A stretch of DNA of 64,000 nt from Ruegeria haliotis (lineage in GTDB: Bacteria > Pseudomonadota > Alphaproteobacteria > Rhodobacterales > Rhodobacteraceae). The notes beneath the pieces are model-generated. The model saw only the letters and a program-made list of their open reading frames with translations, was not told the origin of the DNA and did no database searches. Numbering within the stretch: the first letter of the stretch is position 1; every line of letters starts with the position of its first letter. Positions 27,458-35,963 of this stretch are shown piece by piece. The stretch spans positions 1 through 64,000 of the forward strand of contig NZ_JABXWT010000006.1 of NCBI RefSeq assembly GCF_013377785.1. Reading direction: 5' to 3'. A program made the translations under genes and the position numbers.

Positions 27458-28495
27458 TCAGGACCGTCGTCTTGGCGCTATACATGTTGTTCCTCTGGCG
27501 ACGCACTCCAGCTCGCAGCAGATCTTGAAGGGAGTTGGATTACTTGAAGTGACGTAGTCGGTGAATTTTTTGCCTGCGAGAGTTCCTATCTTTTCCGCGG
27601 GTATCCGAATTGTCGTTAACCCTGGTTCAATGTCTGCCGACCCCTTAAAATCTCCGATCCCAATTATCGAAATATCCATTGGCACAGACATCCCAAGTTT
27701 CTGGGCCGCATAAAGTGCACCCTGCGCGATGACATCATTACCGCAAAGCAAAGCCGTCGGACGGGGGCGATCAGCAAACAATCGAAGCGCCGCCTGCTTC
27801 GCTTGCGATACGCTGTAAGGGGCTTCAGACTTTCGGTTTTCTGGAATGGAGATGCCGTGACTGTTTAGGTGGTCAACAGCGGCTAACAGCCGGTGACGTG
27901 CCCGGTCGTTGCCCTGAGTGTCGGGGAAAATCAGACCTATGTCCTTATGGCCCAAGGCAAGCAGATGCGCTGCCGCTTGCCGCCCCGCGAGATAGTTGTC
28001 AGCACCTACGCAGGGCAGCTCAGAATCCTCTGCATAATTCCAGATTGCCATCGCAGGAATTTTCTGTTGTTCAATCAAGCGGCGAGTAGCATTGGAGTGC
28101 TCCAACCCAACAAGCGCCACCCCGTCCACGCGATGCTCAAGCAGCTTGCGGACCATCGCGTATTCACGGTCGAGATTATATCCATGCGACGCCAGCAGTA
28201 AACTGAACCCTGCCTTGTCGATCGAATCCGAAAACGCCTGAATGACCTCAGCAAAAATGGCATGGTTGATCGTAGGCACAACCAGACCGATCGTTCCCGA
28301 TCGTTTTCCGTGCATCGTTTGAGCCGCGCGGTTGCGGATATACCCCAACCTTTGAACTGCCCTTCTAATCTTCTTCCGAGTCGCGGGGTTTACCAATTCT
28401 GGGTGATTAAAAGTACGAGAAACAGTTGATGGAGATACTTTTGCGGCCTTTGCGACCGCCACAATATCCACCTTACCCCTTTGAAAGTCTGGCAT
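27458..28495 (-). CDS. sauR: LacI-family transcriptional regulator (SauR-like)
   Basis: A 345-residue repressor with the LacI helix-turn-helix (VDIVAVAKAAKVSPSTVSRTFNHPELV) and a sugar-binding-like effector domain (GLVVPTINHAIFAEV, VDGVALVGLEH, ALLCGNDVIAQGALYAA). It is divergent from tctABC-sauS-sauT. In Cupriavidus necator the sulfoacetate genes sauSTU are preceded by a LacI-type regulator SauR, so the position and class agree. The symbol is a positional assignment and depends on the enzymes being correctly identified. Confidence 0.6.
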   Translation of the reverse strand: MPDFQRGKVDIVAVAKAAKVSPSTVSRTFNHPELVNPATRKKIRRAVQRLGYIRNRAAQTMHGKRSGTIGLVVPTINHAIFAEVIQAFSDSIDKAGFSLLLASHGYNLDREYAMVRKLLEHRVDGVALVGLEHSNATRRLIEQQKIPAMAIWNYAEDSELPCVGADNYLAGRQAAAHLLALGHKDIGLIFPDTQGNDRARHRLLAAVDHLNSHGISIPENRKSEAPYSVSQAKQAALRLFADRPRPTALLCGNDVIAQGALYAAQKLGMSVPMDISIIGIGDFKGSADIEPGLTTIRIPAEKIGTLAGKKFTDYVTSSNPTPFKICCELECVARGTTCIAPRRRS

Positions 28496-28559
28496 AATAT
28501 TCTCCCAATCGGTCGAATTTATGAAAACATTTGCAATACTATTTTCATTGCCTAACCTG

Positions 28560-28573
28560 ATTTGTCAACAAAT
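28560..28573. promoter_or_regulatory. Candidate LacI-family operator
   Basis: Inverted repeat ATTTGT-CA-ACAAAT lies between the LacI gene and tctA, 36 bp before the tctA ATG. LacI-family operators are short palindromes near the promoter, so this is a plausible site for the adjacent regulator. Confidence 0.45.
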
Positions 28574-28608
28574 GTAAAAGTGTGAACCGACGGGTTGGGA
28601 GGCCCTGT

Positions 28609-30120
28609 ATGGAATTCATTTATTACTTCGGAGATGTGTTCACGCCGCTGTCGTTGATGCTGCTTTTGGGTGGAACGATCGGCGGGCTGATTCTGGGCGC
28701 AACGCCCGGGCTGTCACCCACGATGGCGGTTGCGCTGCTGATACCATTCACTTTCCAGCTTGAGGCGGCGCAAGGTCTGATCCTGTTGGGCGCTGCCTAT
28801 ACTTCGACCGTGGCTGGTGGTGCGGTCAGTGCCATCCTTCTTAAGATCCCCGGAGCTCCGGCCAATATTGCGACCACGCTGGATGGTCACACCATGGCTA
28901 AGAACGGCGAAGGTGCGCGCGCGCTGCAATTGTCTTTTCTGGCCTCAGCTGTTGGCGGAATCTTCGGTGTTCTGTTGCTGATCTTTCTGACTCCGGTTCT
29001 GGCGAAGTGGGCGCTGGCCTTTGGTCCATCGCACCTGTTCTGGCTTGCAATTCTGGGTGTGACAGTGATTAGTACGCTGGATTCTGCGTCTGTTGTCAAA
29101 GGGTTATTGTCAGGTTGTATCGGGCTCTGGCTCGCCACAATCGGCTTTGATGACATCATGGGCGCCCAGCGGTTCATCTTCCATCCAGCACTGGGTGGTG
29201 GCATCAACATCATTGCCGCCCTGATTGGTCTGTTTGCCATTCCTCAGGTCTTGACCATGTTCGCCAAGGGCCGCGGTAACGACGGAGCTGAGGTTATCGA
29301 AGTACAACGTCATTCAATCATGGCTGCCATTCGCGAACTTTTCAGCCGCACCCGCGCGTTGAGCATCGGCACCCTGATCGGCTCAATCATCGGTCTGATC
29401 CCAGGTGTTGGCGGGCAGATCGCGGGTCTGGTGGCCTATGACCAGACCAAGAAGTTCTCTCCTGAAAAGGACAAGTTCGGAACAGGACATCCCGAAGGCG
29501 TTATTGCGGCCGAGGCTGCCAATAACGCCATGGTCGGCCCGTCACTGGTACCGCTTTTAACTCTGTCGATCCCGGGCAGTCCCACTGCTGCGGTTCTGTT
29601 GGGTGGTTTGTTGATACACGGGATCTTCCCCGGCTCAGATCTGTTCGACAACCATCCAGACGTGGCATGGACCTTCATCAATTCGATGCTGATCGGACAG
29701 GTTCTGATGTGCATCTTTGGCCTCTATGTTGCTGGCCTTGCGGCACGTGTCGCGCAAGTTCCGCAATCGGTCATGGTCGCGATTGTCTTGGCGTTATCTG
29801 TCTTTGGCGCCTACTCAGTGCAAAGCTCGATGGGCGACGTATACGTCATGGCGTGTCTAGGCATTGGAATGTTCTTTCTTGAACGCTTTGGCTTTTCTGC
29901 CGCGCCACTGGTTCTGGGCTTGATCCTTGGACCCATCGCGGAAGCGAATTTCATTCAGGGTTCGATGATCGCCGATGCCACTGACGGAAAGGCTGCCTAC
30001 TTCATGACCGGTGGCTTGAACCTGTTCCTGATCGTCGTTGTAATCGCATCCATCGCCTACTCGGTCTGGATGGAACTGCGCCACAGCCGCTACACCACCA
30101 AAGAGGAGGCGCAGGCATGA
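28609..30120 (+). CDS. tctA: Tripartite tricarboxylate transporter, large permease (TctA)
   Basis: A 503-residue permease of about twelve spans with TctA signatures: GATPGLSPTMAVALLIPFTF, ILLKIPGAPANIATTLDGH, IPGVGGQIAGLVAYDQTKK and LTLSIPGSPTAAVLLGGL. The start is ATG 28609 after TTGGGAGG. It heads the operon tctA-tctB-tctC-sauS-sauT and overlaps tctB (ATGA). The transporter uses a periplasmic binding protein and an ion gradient to import carboxylates; here sulfoacetate is suggested by the enzymes downstream. Confidence 0.9.
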   Translation: MEFIYYFGDVFTPLSLMLLLGGTIGGLILGATPGLSPTMAVALLIPFTFQLEAAQGLILLGAAYTSTVAGGAVSAILLKIPGAPANIATTLDGHTMAKNGEGARALQLSFLASAVGGIFGVLLLIFLTPVLAKWALAFGPSHLFWLAILGVTVISTLDSASVVKGLLSGCIGLWLATIGFDDIMGAQRFIFHPALGGGINIIAALIGLFAIPQVLTMFAKGRGNDGAEVIEVQRHSIMAAIRELFSRTRALSIGTLIGSIIGLIPGVGGQIAGLVAYDQTKKFSPEKDKFGTGHPEGVIAAEAANNAMVGPSLVPLLTLSIPGSPTAAVLLGGLLIHGIFPGSDLFDNHPDVAWTFINSMLIGQVLMCIFGLYVAGLAARVAQVPQSVMVAIVLALSVFGAYSVQSSMGDVYVMACLGIGMFFLERFGFSAAPLVLGLILGPIAEANFIQGSMIADATDGKAAYFMTGGLNLFLIVVVIASIAYSVWMELRHSRYTTKEEAQA

Positions 30121-30572
30121 ACCGCTCTCAGCATATTTTTGGGTCAGGGTTGGTATTCGCCGTGGGGCTCTGGGTGACATGGGTCAGCTACACCCAACAA
30201 CCTGCTGAGGCGTTTCTGTTCCCGCGGTTGATTGCATCAGTTTTTGTAGTTTTGGCGGGCTGGACCTTTGGCAAAGCGGTTATGGGCCTGTCCAAGGTCG
30301 GAAACGGTGTGTCCCGAACGATGTTCGTAAACATGCTGCCGGGCCTATTTGTCACGCTGGTTTATATCTTCTGGGCGGCAAAGTCGTTGGGGTTCTACAC
30401 AGCGACTGCAATCGCCTTTTTCATTCTACTGTCGATGTATGATCCGACCCCACATTCTGTAGCCAAAAGCTGGATCAAGCGAGGGATCATCACGACGATC
30501 TTTGTAGCGATCATGTACGGGCTCTTTGCCATGCTTTTGAATGTCTACACACCAAAGGAAATTCTGTTCTGA
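30117..30572 (+). CDS. tctB: Tripartite tricarboxylate transporter, small permease (TctB)
   Basis: A 151-residue, four-span protein with the TctB layout: GSGLVFAVGLWVTWVSY, FLFPRLIASVFVVLAGWTF, and a C-terminal span IITTIFVAIMYGLFAMLLNV. It overlaps tctA by four bases and precedes tctC by about 40 bp. Confidence 0.85.
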   Translation: MNRSQHIFGSGLVFAVGLWVTWVSYTQQPAEAFLFPRLIASVFVVLAGWTFGKAVMGLSKVGNGVSRTMFVNMLPGLFVTLVYIFWAAKSLGFYTATAIAFFILLSMYDPTPHSVAKSWIKRGIITTIFVAIMYGLFAMLLNVYTPKEILF

Positions 30573-30615
30573 CCGCAAAAAACGCGGCTGAACCTAATCT
30601 GGGAGGAAACGCAAA

Positions 30616-31575
30616 ATGAAACAATTGATTGCTGGGGCTGCATTTGCCCTTACGGCCCTGACAGGCGCAGCGACAGCTGACGAATACCCCGAACGCCCGA
30701 TCATGATGATGGTCAGCTATGGCGCGGGTGGCGCGACCGACTTTCAGGCGCGGATCGTGACCATGACCGCCGGGAACGAGGATGCGTTGGGAATGCCCAT
30801 CGCCATCATCAACAAACCGGGCGCCGGTGGGCGTGTGGGATGGAACTGGTTTGCCACGCAGGCGGACTCGGACGGATATACCTTGGCCGCATATAACGTG
30901 CCGCACTTCATCGCCCAGTCGATCAAAGGCGGAGTAGAGTATTCAACCGACAGTTTTGAACCTATTGCCAACTGGGGTGCAGACCCCGCTGTATTTGTTG
31001 TGGATGCAGACAGCCCGTTTAATTCGATGGAAGACGTGGTTGCCTATTCCAAGGAAAATCCCGGCAAACTGACCGTTTCGGGCGCCGGGTTATTCGTGGG
31101 ACACCACATCGCGGCTTTGCAGATCGACAAGGCAGCCGGAACCAAGATGGCCTACATCCCGACCAAAGGTGGCGGCGCGGCAGCCATGAAAGCGGTGATT
31201 GCGGGCGAAGTGATGGGCGGCATCAACAACCTGTCTGATGCATTCCGCGCGCAGGAGGCAGGCAATGTCAAAATCCTTGGCGTAGCCGATCTGGAACGCA
31301 GCGCGTTTCTGCCGGATGTGCCGACGATGATGGAACAGGGGTTGGAAGTGGACAATTCCTCGGTCAATTTCCGGGGTGTGATGGTACCCAAGGGCACGCC
31401 ACCCGAGGTCATCGAGAAACTGGCTATAACTGTGCCCGAGATGTTCGCCAATTCGCGTGTTTCCAAGAAGATGGAGGCCGGCGGCTCACCCATGCACATC
31501 ATGACGCGCGATGAAGTGATTGAAATGTGGGGACAGCGCCAGCAGACATTGAACGAATTACTGGCCGGTCTCTGA
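30616..31575 (+). CDS. tctC: Tripartite tricarboxylate transporter solute-binding protein (TctC/Bug family)
   Basis: A 319-residue periplasmic protein. A signal peptide (MKQLIAGAAFALTALTGAAT) is followed by the Bug-family start YPERPIMMMVSYGAGGATDF and the conserved NKPGAGGRVGWNWFATQADS ligand loop. A GGGAGGA ribosome site precedes the ATG. The stop is followed by a GC-rich hairpin and then the aldehyde dehydrogenase. Confidence 0.88.
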   Translation: MKQLIAGAAFALTALTGAATADEYPERPIMMMVSYGAGGATDFQARIVTMTAGNEDALGMPIAIINKPGAGGRVGWNWFATQADSDGYTLAAYNVPHFIAQSIKGGVEYSTDSFEPIANWGADPAVFVVDADSPFNSMEDVVAYSKENPGKLTVSGAGLFVGHHIAALQIDKAAGTKMAYIPTKGGGAAAMKAVIAGEVMGGINNLSDAFRAQEAGNVKILGVADLERSAFLPDVPTMMEQGLEVDNSSVNFRGVMVPKGTPPEVIEKLAITVPEMFANSRVSKKMEAGGSPMHIMTRDEVIEMWGQRQQTLNELLAGL

Positions 31576-31591
31576 TCCGGACAGACCAAAC

Positions 31592-31614
31592 CGGGGCGGA
31601 GTGGGTCCGCCCCG
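31592..31614 (+). terminator. Intercistronic hairpin after tctC
   Basis: A perfect 9-bp stem pairs CGGGGCGGA (31592-31600) with TCCGCCCCG (31606-31614) around a five-base loop, 16 bp after the tctC stop and 22 bp before sauS. It has no T-run, so read-through to sauS is expected. Confidence 0.6.
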
Positions 31615-31635
31615 AACAACCAATCGAGGACCAAG

Positions 31636-33057
31636 ATGAACGCTCAGGACGGGATTACCCCCGAAATTGCTGAAGTTGATCACATTGTTGCGCGCGTGCG
31701 CGCTGCTCAGAAGGCTTATGAAGCCAGTGGCAGTCAGGCGCTATATGACAAGGCGGCATTGGCGGTGGGGTGGGCCATCATGGAATCCACCCGCAATCGC
31801 GCGCTGGCGGAACTTGCGGTGGAAACCACCGGTCTGGGTAATGTGCCGGACAAGATTACCAAGAACCACCGCAAAACGCTGGGGCTGTTGCGTGACATTG
31901 CCGAGGTGAAGACCTGTGGCATCATCAGCGACGATCCGACAACGGGCATCACCGAAATTGCCCGCCCAATCGGTGTTATCGGCGCGGTCGTACCGTCGAC
32001 CAACCCCGCCGCGACGCCTGCCAACAACATCATTAACGCGCTAAAGGGTGGCAATGCCATCGTGGTCGCGCCCTCGCCAAAGGGGGTGACATCCTGCGAG
32101 ACACTGCTGAGCTTTGTTCACGCAGAATTCGATAAACTGGGGCTGGATCGCGATCTTGTCCTGATGATCCCCGCACCCGGCTCAAAAGCCAAGACACAAC
32201 ATCTGATGGAAACCGTCGATCGAGTGATCTGTACCGGCAGTCAGAACAACGTCCATCGCGCGCAATCCTGCGGTACACCTGCAGTTGCTGTTGGTGCGGG
32301 CAACGTCACGGTGATCGTAGATGAAACCGCCGATCTGACCGCCGCTGTCGCAAAGATCGCGGCCTCAAAGTGCTTTGACAACGCAACGTCCTGCTCGTCC
32401 GAGAATTCAGTCATCGTGGTTGACACAGTGTACGACGCATTTGTCGCCGCGATGGCCGCCGAGGGAGGTGCCCTGGTGCCAGCCTCTGACTCAGATGGTA
32501 TTATTGCGCGGCTTTGGCCTGACGGGCGCCTCAATCGGTCGGTCATTGCACAAGATGCCGACAAAATGCTTGCCGCTTTAGGAATGTCCGACAAGGTGCC
32601 TGAGGGAACCAAATTCCTCGCCGTTGAAATTGACGGGATTGGCCCGGATCACCCCCTTTCTGGGGAAAAGCTCAGCCGTGTGCTTGCGCTGTATCGGGCA
32701 GCAGATTTCGAAGAAGCCAAATCCGTCGCATCACGTATTCTGGCTCATCAGGGGGCTGGACATTCTGTTGGCATCCACACCAGCGACGATGCCCGCGCCG
32801 TGGCCTTGGGTCGTGATTTGCCTACCTGCCGGGTCATCGTGAACCAGGCGCATACCTTTGCGACAGGCGGAAGTTTCACCAACGGGTTGCCGTTTTCCCT
32901 GTCGATGGGATGCGGCAGTTGGGGGGGAAATTCCATAGACACCAATCTGCACTGGCGGCATTTCGTCCAAACCACAAAGATCGTGCGTGAAACGCCTCTG
33001 AATGAACCCCGTTTGGATGAGGTTTTCGGTGATTACTGGGCGGAGGCCGGTCAATGA
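31636..33057 (+). CDS. sauS: CoA-acylating aldehyde dehydrogenase, sulfoacetaldehyde type (SauS-like)
   Basis: A 473-residue acylating aldehyde dehydrogenase related to EutE and the AdhE N-terminal half. The nucleotide-binding segment is GVIGAVVPSTNPAATPANN, and the likely catalytic cysteine lies in FDNATSCSSENS (about residue 253). SauS reduces sulfoacetyl-CoA to sulfoacetaldehyde and CoA. The combination with an AMP-forming acyl-CoA ligase directly downstream (four-base overlap) and a LacI regulator is that of the sauRST set in Cupriavidus necator. Another small aldehyde such as acetaldehyde or succinate semialdehyde cannot be excluded. Sulfoacetaldehyde acetyltransferase (xsc) is not in the window. 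Confidence 0.65.
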   Translation: MNAQDGITPEIAEVDHIVARVRAAQKAYEASGSQALYDKAALAVGWAIMESTRNRALAELAVETTGLGNVPDKITKNHRKTLGLLRDIAEVKTCGIISDDPTTGITEIARPIGVIGAVVPSTNPAATPANNIINALKGGNAIVVAPSPKGVTSCETLLSFVHAEFDKLGLDRDLVLMIPAPGSKAKTQHLMETVDRVICTGSQNNVHRAQSCGTPAVAVGAGNVTVIVDETADLTAAVAKIAASKCFDNATSCSSENSVIVVDTVYDAFVAAMAAEGGALVPASDSDGIIARLWPDGRLNRSVIAQDADKMLAALGMSDKVPEGTKFLAVEIDGIGPDHPLSGEKLSRVLALYRAADFEEAKSVASRILAHQGAGHSVGIHTSDDARAVALGRDLPTCRVIVNQAHTFATGGSFTNGLPFSLSMGCGSWGGNSIDTNLHWRHFVQTTKIVRETPLNEPRLDEVFGDYWAEAGQ

Positions 33058-34565
33058 TTGAGCCGCCCAAGGGAACCGTCCGCGATTGGCTCGACCTGCG
33101 AGCGGACCAAGGTGGAACCGGGTTCGTTTTTCCTGATGGGGCACCGGATTTGAGGTGGTCAGAACTGCGGGGCACCGCCCGTCATGTCGCGTGTCTGTTA
33201 ACTGGTCTGGGCGTGGCGAAGGGAGAAAGTATCGCCATCCTCTACCCCAATTGCCGTGAAGCGCTCGAAGTGCTTTTTGGTGTTCTCTATGGCGGGTTTC
33301 GAGCGACGATGATCAATCTCGTCGCAGGCGATAGTGCAGTTGCTTATGCGCTGGACCACAGCGGTGCGCGCTATGGATTTGTTCATCTAGACCAGGTCGA
33401 TTTGTTCGACCGAACCGCTGATCCCAAGACCATCACCCCGCTGCAAGTTGCTGGCGCGGGTGATGTCGTTGGTGATCTGCATGAACTCTCGTCTGAGGAT
33501 CACGCACTTCTGATGTATACATCCGGCACGACCGGGCGCCCAAAGGGCGTGGTCCATACGCATTCTAGCCTACTGGCAGGGGGTTGGACGACTGCAGTGG
33601 CCCATGAACTGACTGAAGCCGATCGCGGGTTTTGCGTTTTGCCGATCTACCACATTAACGGATTATGCGTCACCGCAATGGGGACGCTGGTGTCGGGCGG
33701 ATCGCTGGCTATGTGCGAACGGTTCTCGACCAGTCGGTTCTGGGACAATTTAGGGAAAGTTCAAGCAACGTGGTTTTCGGTCGTCCCAACCATTATTTCC
33801 CACTTGCTGCATTCGGATTCCAATCCGACGGACGAGACGTGCCAGCGTGTTCGGTTTGGCCGTTCGGCCTCATCAGCTTTAGCTCCGGACGTTCAGCGCG
33901 CGTTCGAGAAACGGTTCTCGATTCCAATTGTCGAGACGATGGGCCTGACGGAAACGGCGGCACAGATACTTTCGAACCCGCTCCCTCCGGGCGTGCGCAA
34001 GATCGGCTCACCAGGTATCGCGTTTGGGAACGAAGCGGCGATCTTTGACTCAAATCTCAAACCTGCACCCGTTGAGACCGAAGGCGAATTGGTCATACGC
34101 GGGCCAAATGTGATGGTCGAATATCTTAACGACCCTGATGCGACAGCAGGGACCTTCACCCCTGACGGTTGGTTGCGCACCGGTGATCTGGCACGCATGG
34201 ACCAAGATGGCTACGTCTATGTAACGGGTCGATTGAAAGAACTGATCATAAAGGGTGGCGAAAACATCGCTCCACGTGAGATTGACGAGGCGCTCTATTC
34301 ACATCCTGATGTTGTCGAAGCCGCAGCCTTTGCACGACCCTGCAAAAGCTATGGGGAAACTGTCGTGGCGGCGGTGAAGATACGCGAAGGGTCAGACGTG
34401 ACCCTGGCAACTTTGCTGGAGATCTGTGAAGGTCGCTTGGGAAAATTCAAATCCCCTGATGAAATACACTTTCTTGAGGATCTCCCCAAAGGGCCCTCGG
34501 GCAAGATTCAAAGGAACAGGATAATCGCGCTCATCGGAGAGGCCAGCGTCGATGCAACCTCTTAG
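33054..34565 (+). CDS. sauT: AMP-forming acyl-CoA ligase, sulfoacetate type (SauT-like)
   Basis: A 503-residue ANL-superfamily ligase. The P-loop is LLMYTSGTTGRPKGVVHTHS, the A5 motif is MGLTETAAQILSN, the adenylate-binding TGDLARMDQDGYVYVTGR is present, and the C-terminal lysine lies in GPSGKIQRNR. It activates a carboxylic acid to its CoA thioester at the cost of ATP. With SauS it would convert sulfoacetate to sulfoacetyl-CoA and then to sulfoacetaldehyde. Its ATG overlaps the sauS stop. The family is certain; the sulfoacetate substrate is inferred from the partner enzyme and regulator class. Confidence 0.65.
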   Translation: MIEPPKGTVRDWLDLRADQGGTGFVFPDGAPDLRWSELRGTARHVACLLTGLGVAKGESIAILYPNCREALEVLFGVLYGGFRATMINLVAGDSAVAYALDHSGARYGFVHLDQVDLFDRTADPKTITPLQVAGAGDVVGDLHELSSEDHALLMYTSGTTGRPKGVVHTHSSLLAGGWTTAVAHELTEADRGFCVLPIYHINGLCVTAMGTLVSGGSLAMCERFSTSRFWDNLGKVQATWFSVVPTIISHLLHSDSNPTDETCQRVRFGRSASSALAPDVQRAFEKRFSIPIVETMGLTETAAQILSNPLPPGVRKIGSPGIAFGNEAAIFDSNLKPAPVETEGELVIRGPNVMVEYLNDPDATAGTFTPDGWLRTGDLARMDQDGYVYVTGRLKELIIKGGENIAPREIDEALYSHPDVVEAAAFARPCKSYGETVVAAVKIREGSDVTLATLLEICEGRLGKFKSPDEIHFLEDLPKGPSGKIQRNRIIALIGEASVDATS

Positions 34566-34573
34566 GTTTCATA

Positions 34574-34706
34574 GGCCTCGGTATTGCCAAGTTAATTGAG
34601 GCTGCATGAAAAATGTTGTCTCGCAGCACTCAAGCTGCCATTTCAGCGGTGTACTCACCCCAAAGCTTGAATGCATCGGAGCGTGCGTGTCAGTATGAGT
34701 TTGCGG
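34574..34706 (-). mobile_element. Fragment of IS6-family element, identical to the 19.0-kb copy
   Basis: These 133 bp are the exact reverse complement of 19041-19173 as far as I can read by eye. They contain the 3' end of the same dead transposase, including its TGA codon, the terminal repeat GGTATTGCCAAGTT, and 6 bp beyond it. The fragment is cut off on the right by the start of another IS6 element at 34707. Confidence 0.85.
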
Positions 34707-35474
34707 GGTTCTGTTGCAAACTTTCGGCCATTGACGCTTTCGGAATTAGCGAGTGAATGACTGTCGGTCGTATCAAGTCGAAAGCCAGCTCATGATTTCC
34801 TTCAAAGGTGCACAGTATCCGAAGGATGTGATCCTGTTCGCAGTATTCTTCTACGTTCGATATGGCGTTTCCTACCGCGATCTGGAAGAGATCATAGCAG
34901 AGCGTGGTGTGTCCGTCGATCACACCACGCTGAACCGCTGGGTGACACGATACTCTTGCGCAATCGCTGACGCGGCACGCCGCCGCAAAGGCCCATGCGA
35001 CCGTTCCTGGCGAATGGACGAAACCCATATTAAAGTAAAGGGATCATGGGTTTATCTCTACCGAGCGGTCGACAAACACGGCAAAACTCTCGATTTCATG
35101 CTTTCACAACGTCGAAACAAACCGGCTGCTGCAAAATTCTTCGCCCGGATGTTGGAGGTCAATGGTCTACCGCGAAAAATCGTCATCGACAAAAGCGGCG
35201 CAAACACAGCTGGTATCAAGGCTGTAAACAAGATGCTCAAAGGTTTTGGTTGCCCGCTCCCGATCGAGATGGTGAGGCAGAAATACCTAAATAACATCGT
35301 GGAACAAGATCACAGGTTCATCAAAAGACGAACCCGCCCGATGCTTGGCTTCAAGTCCTTTAGATCTGCATCTGCAACTCTTTCAGGTATCGAAGTCGCG
35401 CACATGATCCGCAAAGGTCAATTCACGCCCGGACTCTGTCCATTTCTACAATTCGCAGAACTGGCCGCCTAACC
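34707..35474 (+). mobile_element. IS6-family element, right end deleted
   Basis: The left end GGTTCTGTTGCAAACTTTCG is a typical IS6/IS26 terminus. The element includes a full transposase gene, but the sequence switches to an M20 peptidase gene right after the transposase stop, so about 50-60 bp including the right terminal repeat are missing. It lies inside the remnant of the other IS6 type. Confidence 0.75.
34792..35472 (+). CDS. IS6-family transposase, apparently intact
   Basis: A 226-residue DDE transposase starting at ATG 34792 (MISFKGAQYPKD); a GTG at 34753 would add 13 residues. The catalytic triad is present: Asp in WRMDETHIKVKG, Asp in IVIDKSGAN, Glu in NNIVEQDHRF. The C-terminus PGLCPFLQFAELAA matches the truncated copy at 44.6 kb. 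The protein looks functional, but its own element lacks a right end, so it could only act on other copies in trans. Confidence 0.85.
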   Translation: MISFKGAQYPKDVILFAVFFYVRYGVSYRDLEEIIAERGVSVDHTTLNRWVTRYSCAIADAARRRKGPCDRSWRMDETHIKVKGSWVYLYRAVDKHGKTLDFMLSQRRNKPAAAKFFARMLEVNGLPRKIVIDKSGANTAGIKAVNKMLKGFGCPLPIEMVRQKYLNNIVEQDHRFIKRRTRPMLGFKSFRSASATLSGIEVAHMIRKGQFTPGLCPFLQFAELAA

Positions 35475-35951
35475 CATCGGCACAAAAGCAGTATTCCGAA
35501 CAACCGCTAACTTTGCAACGGAACCGTCCAGCACACCTTCGTCAATCATAGCGCACGCGCCCAAGCCGTGTTCTTCGTTGGGCTGGAAGATGAATATCAC
35601 GGTGCCGTCAAAATTCGGGTTCTGTGCGAGTATCTCAGCCGCGCCCAGCAACATCGTCATATGCCCGTCATGCCCGCAGGCATGCATAACGCCGGGAGTC
35701 TCTGAAGCGTGGTCATGCGTGCTGACTTCCGTGATCGGCAGTGCATCCATATCCGCGCGCAGACCAATGGCCTTATTACCCTCACCGGCTTTCAGCACCC
35801 CGACGACACCCACGCCCTCGTGAACGTCCAGCCCCAGGCCCCGCAGGACATCCGCAACTATCGCCTTGGTTCGTTTTTCTTGAAACCCAAGTTCCGGATT
35901 GCGATGAAACCTGTGGCGCAGGGCCGTTAGCCTACTATCAAAATCAATCAT
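35469..35951 (-). pseudogene. M20-family amidohydrolase/peptidase, C-terminal ~60% missing
   Basis: The first ~155 residues of an M20 (hippurate hydrolase-like) metallopeptidase remain: ALRHRFHRNPELGFQEKRT, the metal site HACGHDGHM, and QPNEEHG with the catalytic glutamate. Full-length members have about 390 residues. The frame runs into the IS6 element and ends at a TAG made from IS sequence. It is the last gene of the Ehu-like transporter operon (12 bp after the ATPase), so the ancestral operon probably had an intracellular deacylase or amidase that is now lost. Confidence 0.8.
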
Positions 35952-35963
35952 GCTGCACCCAAC

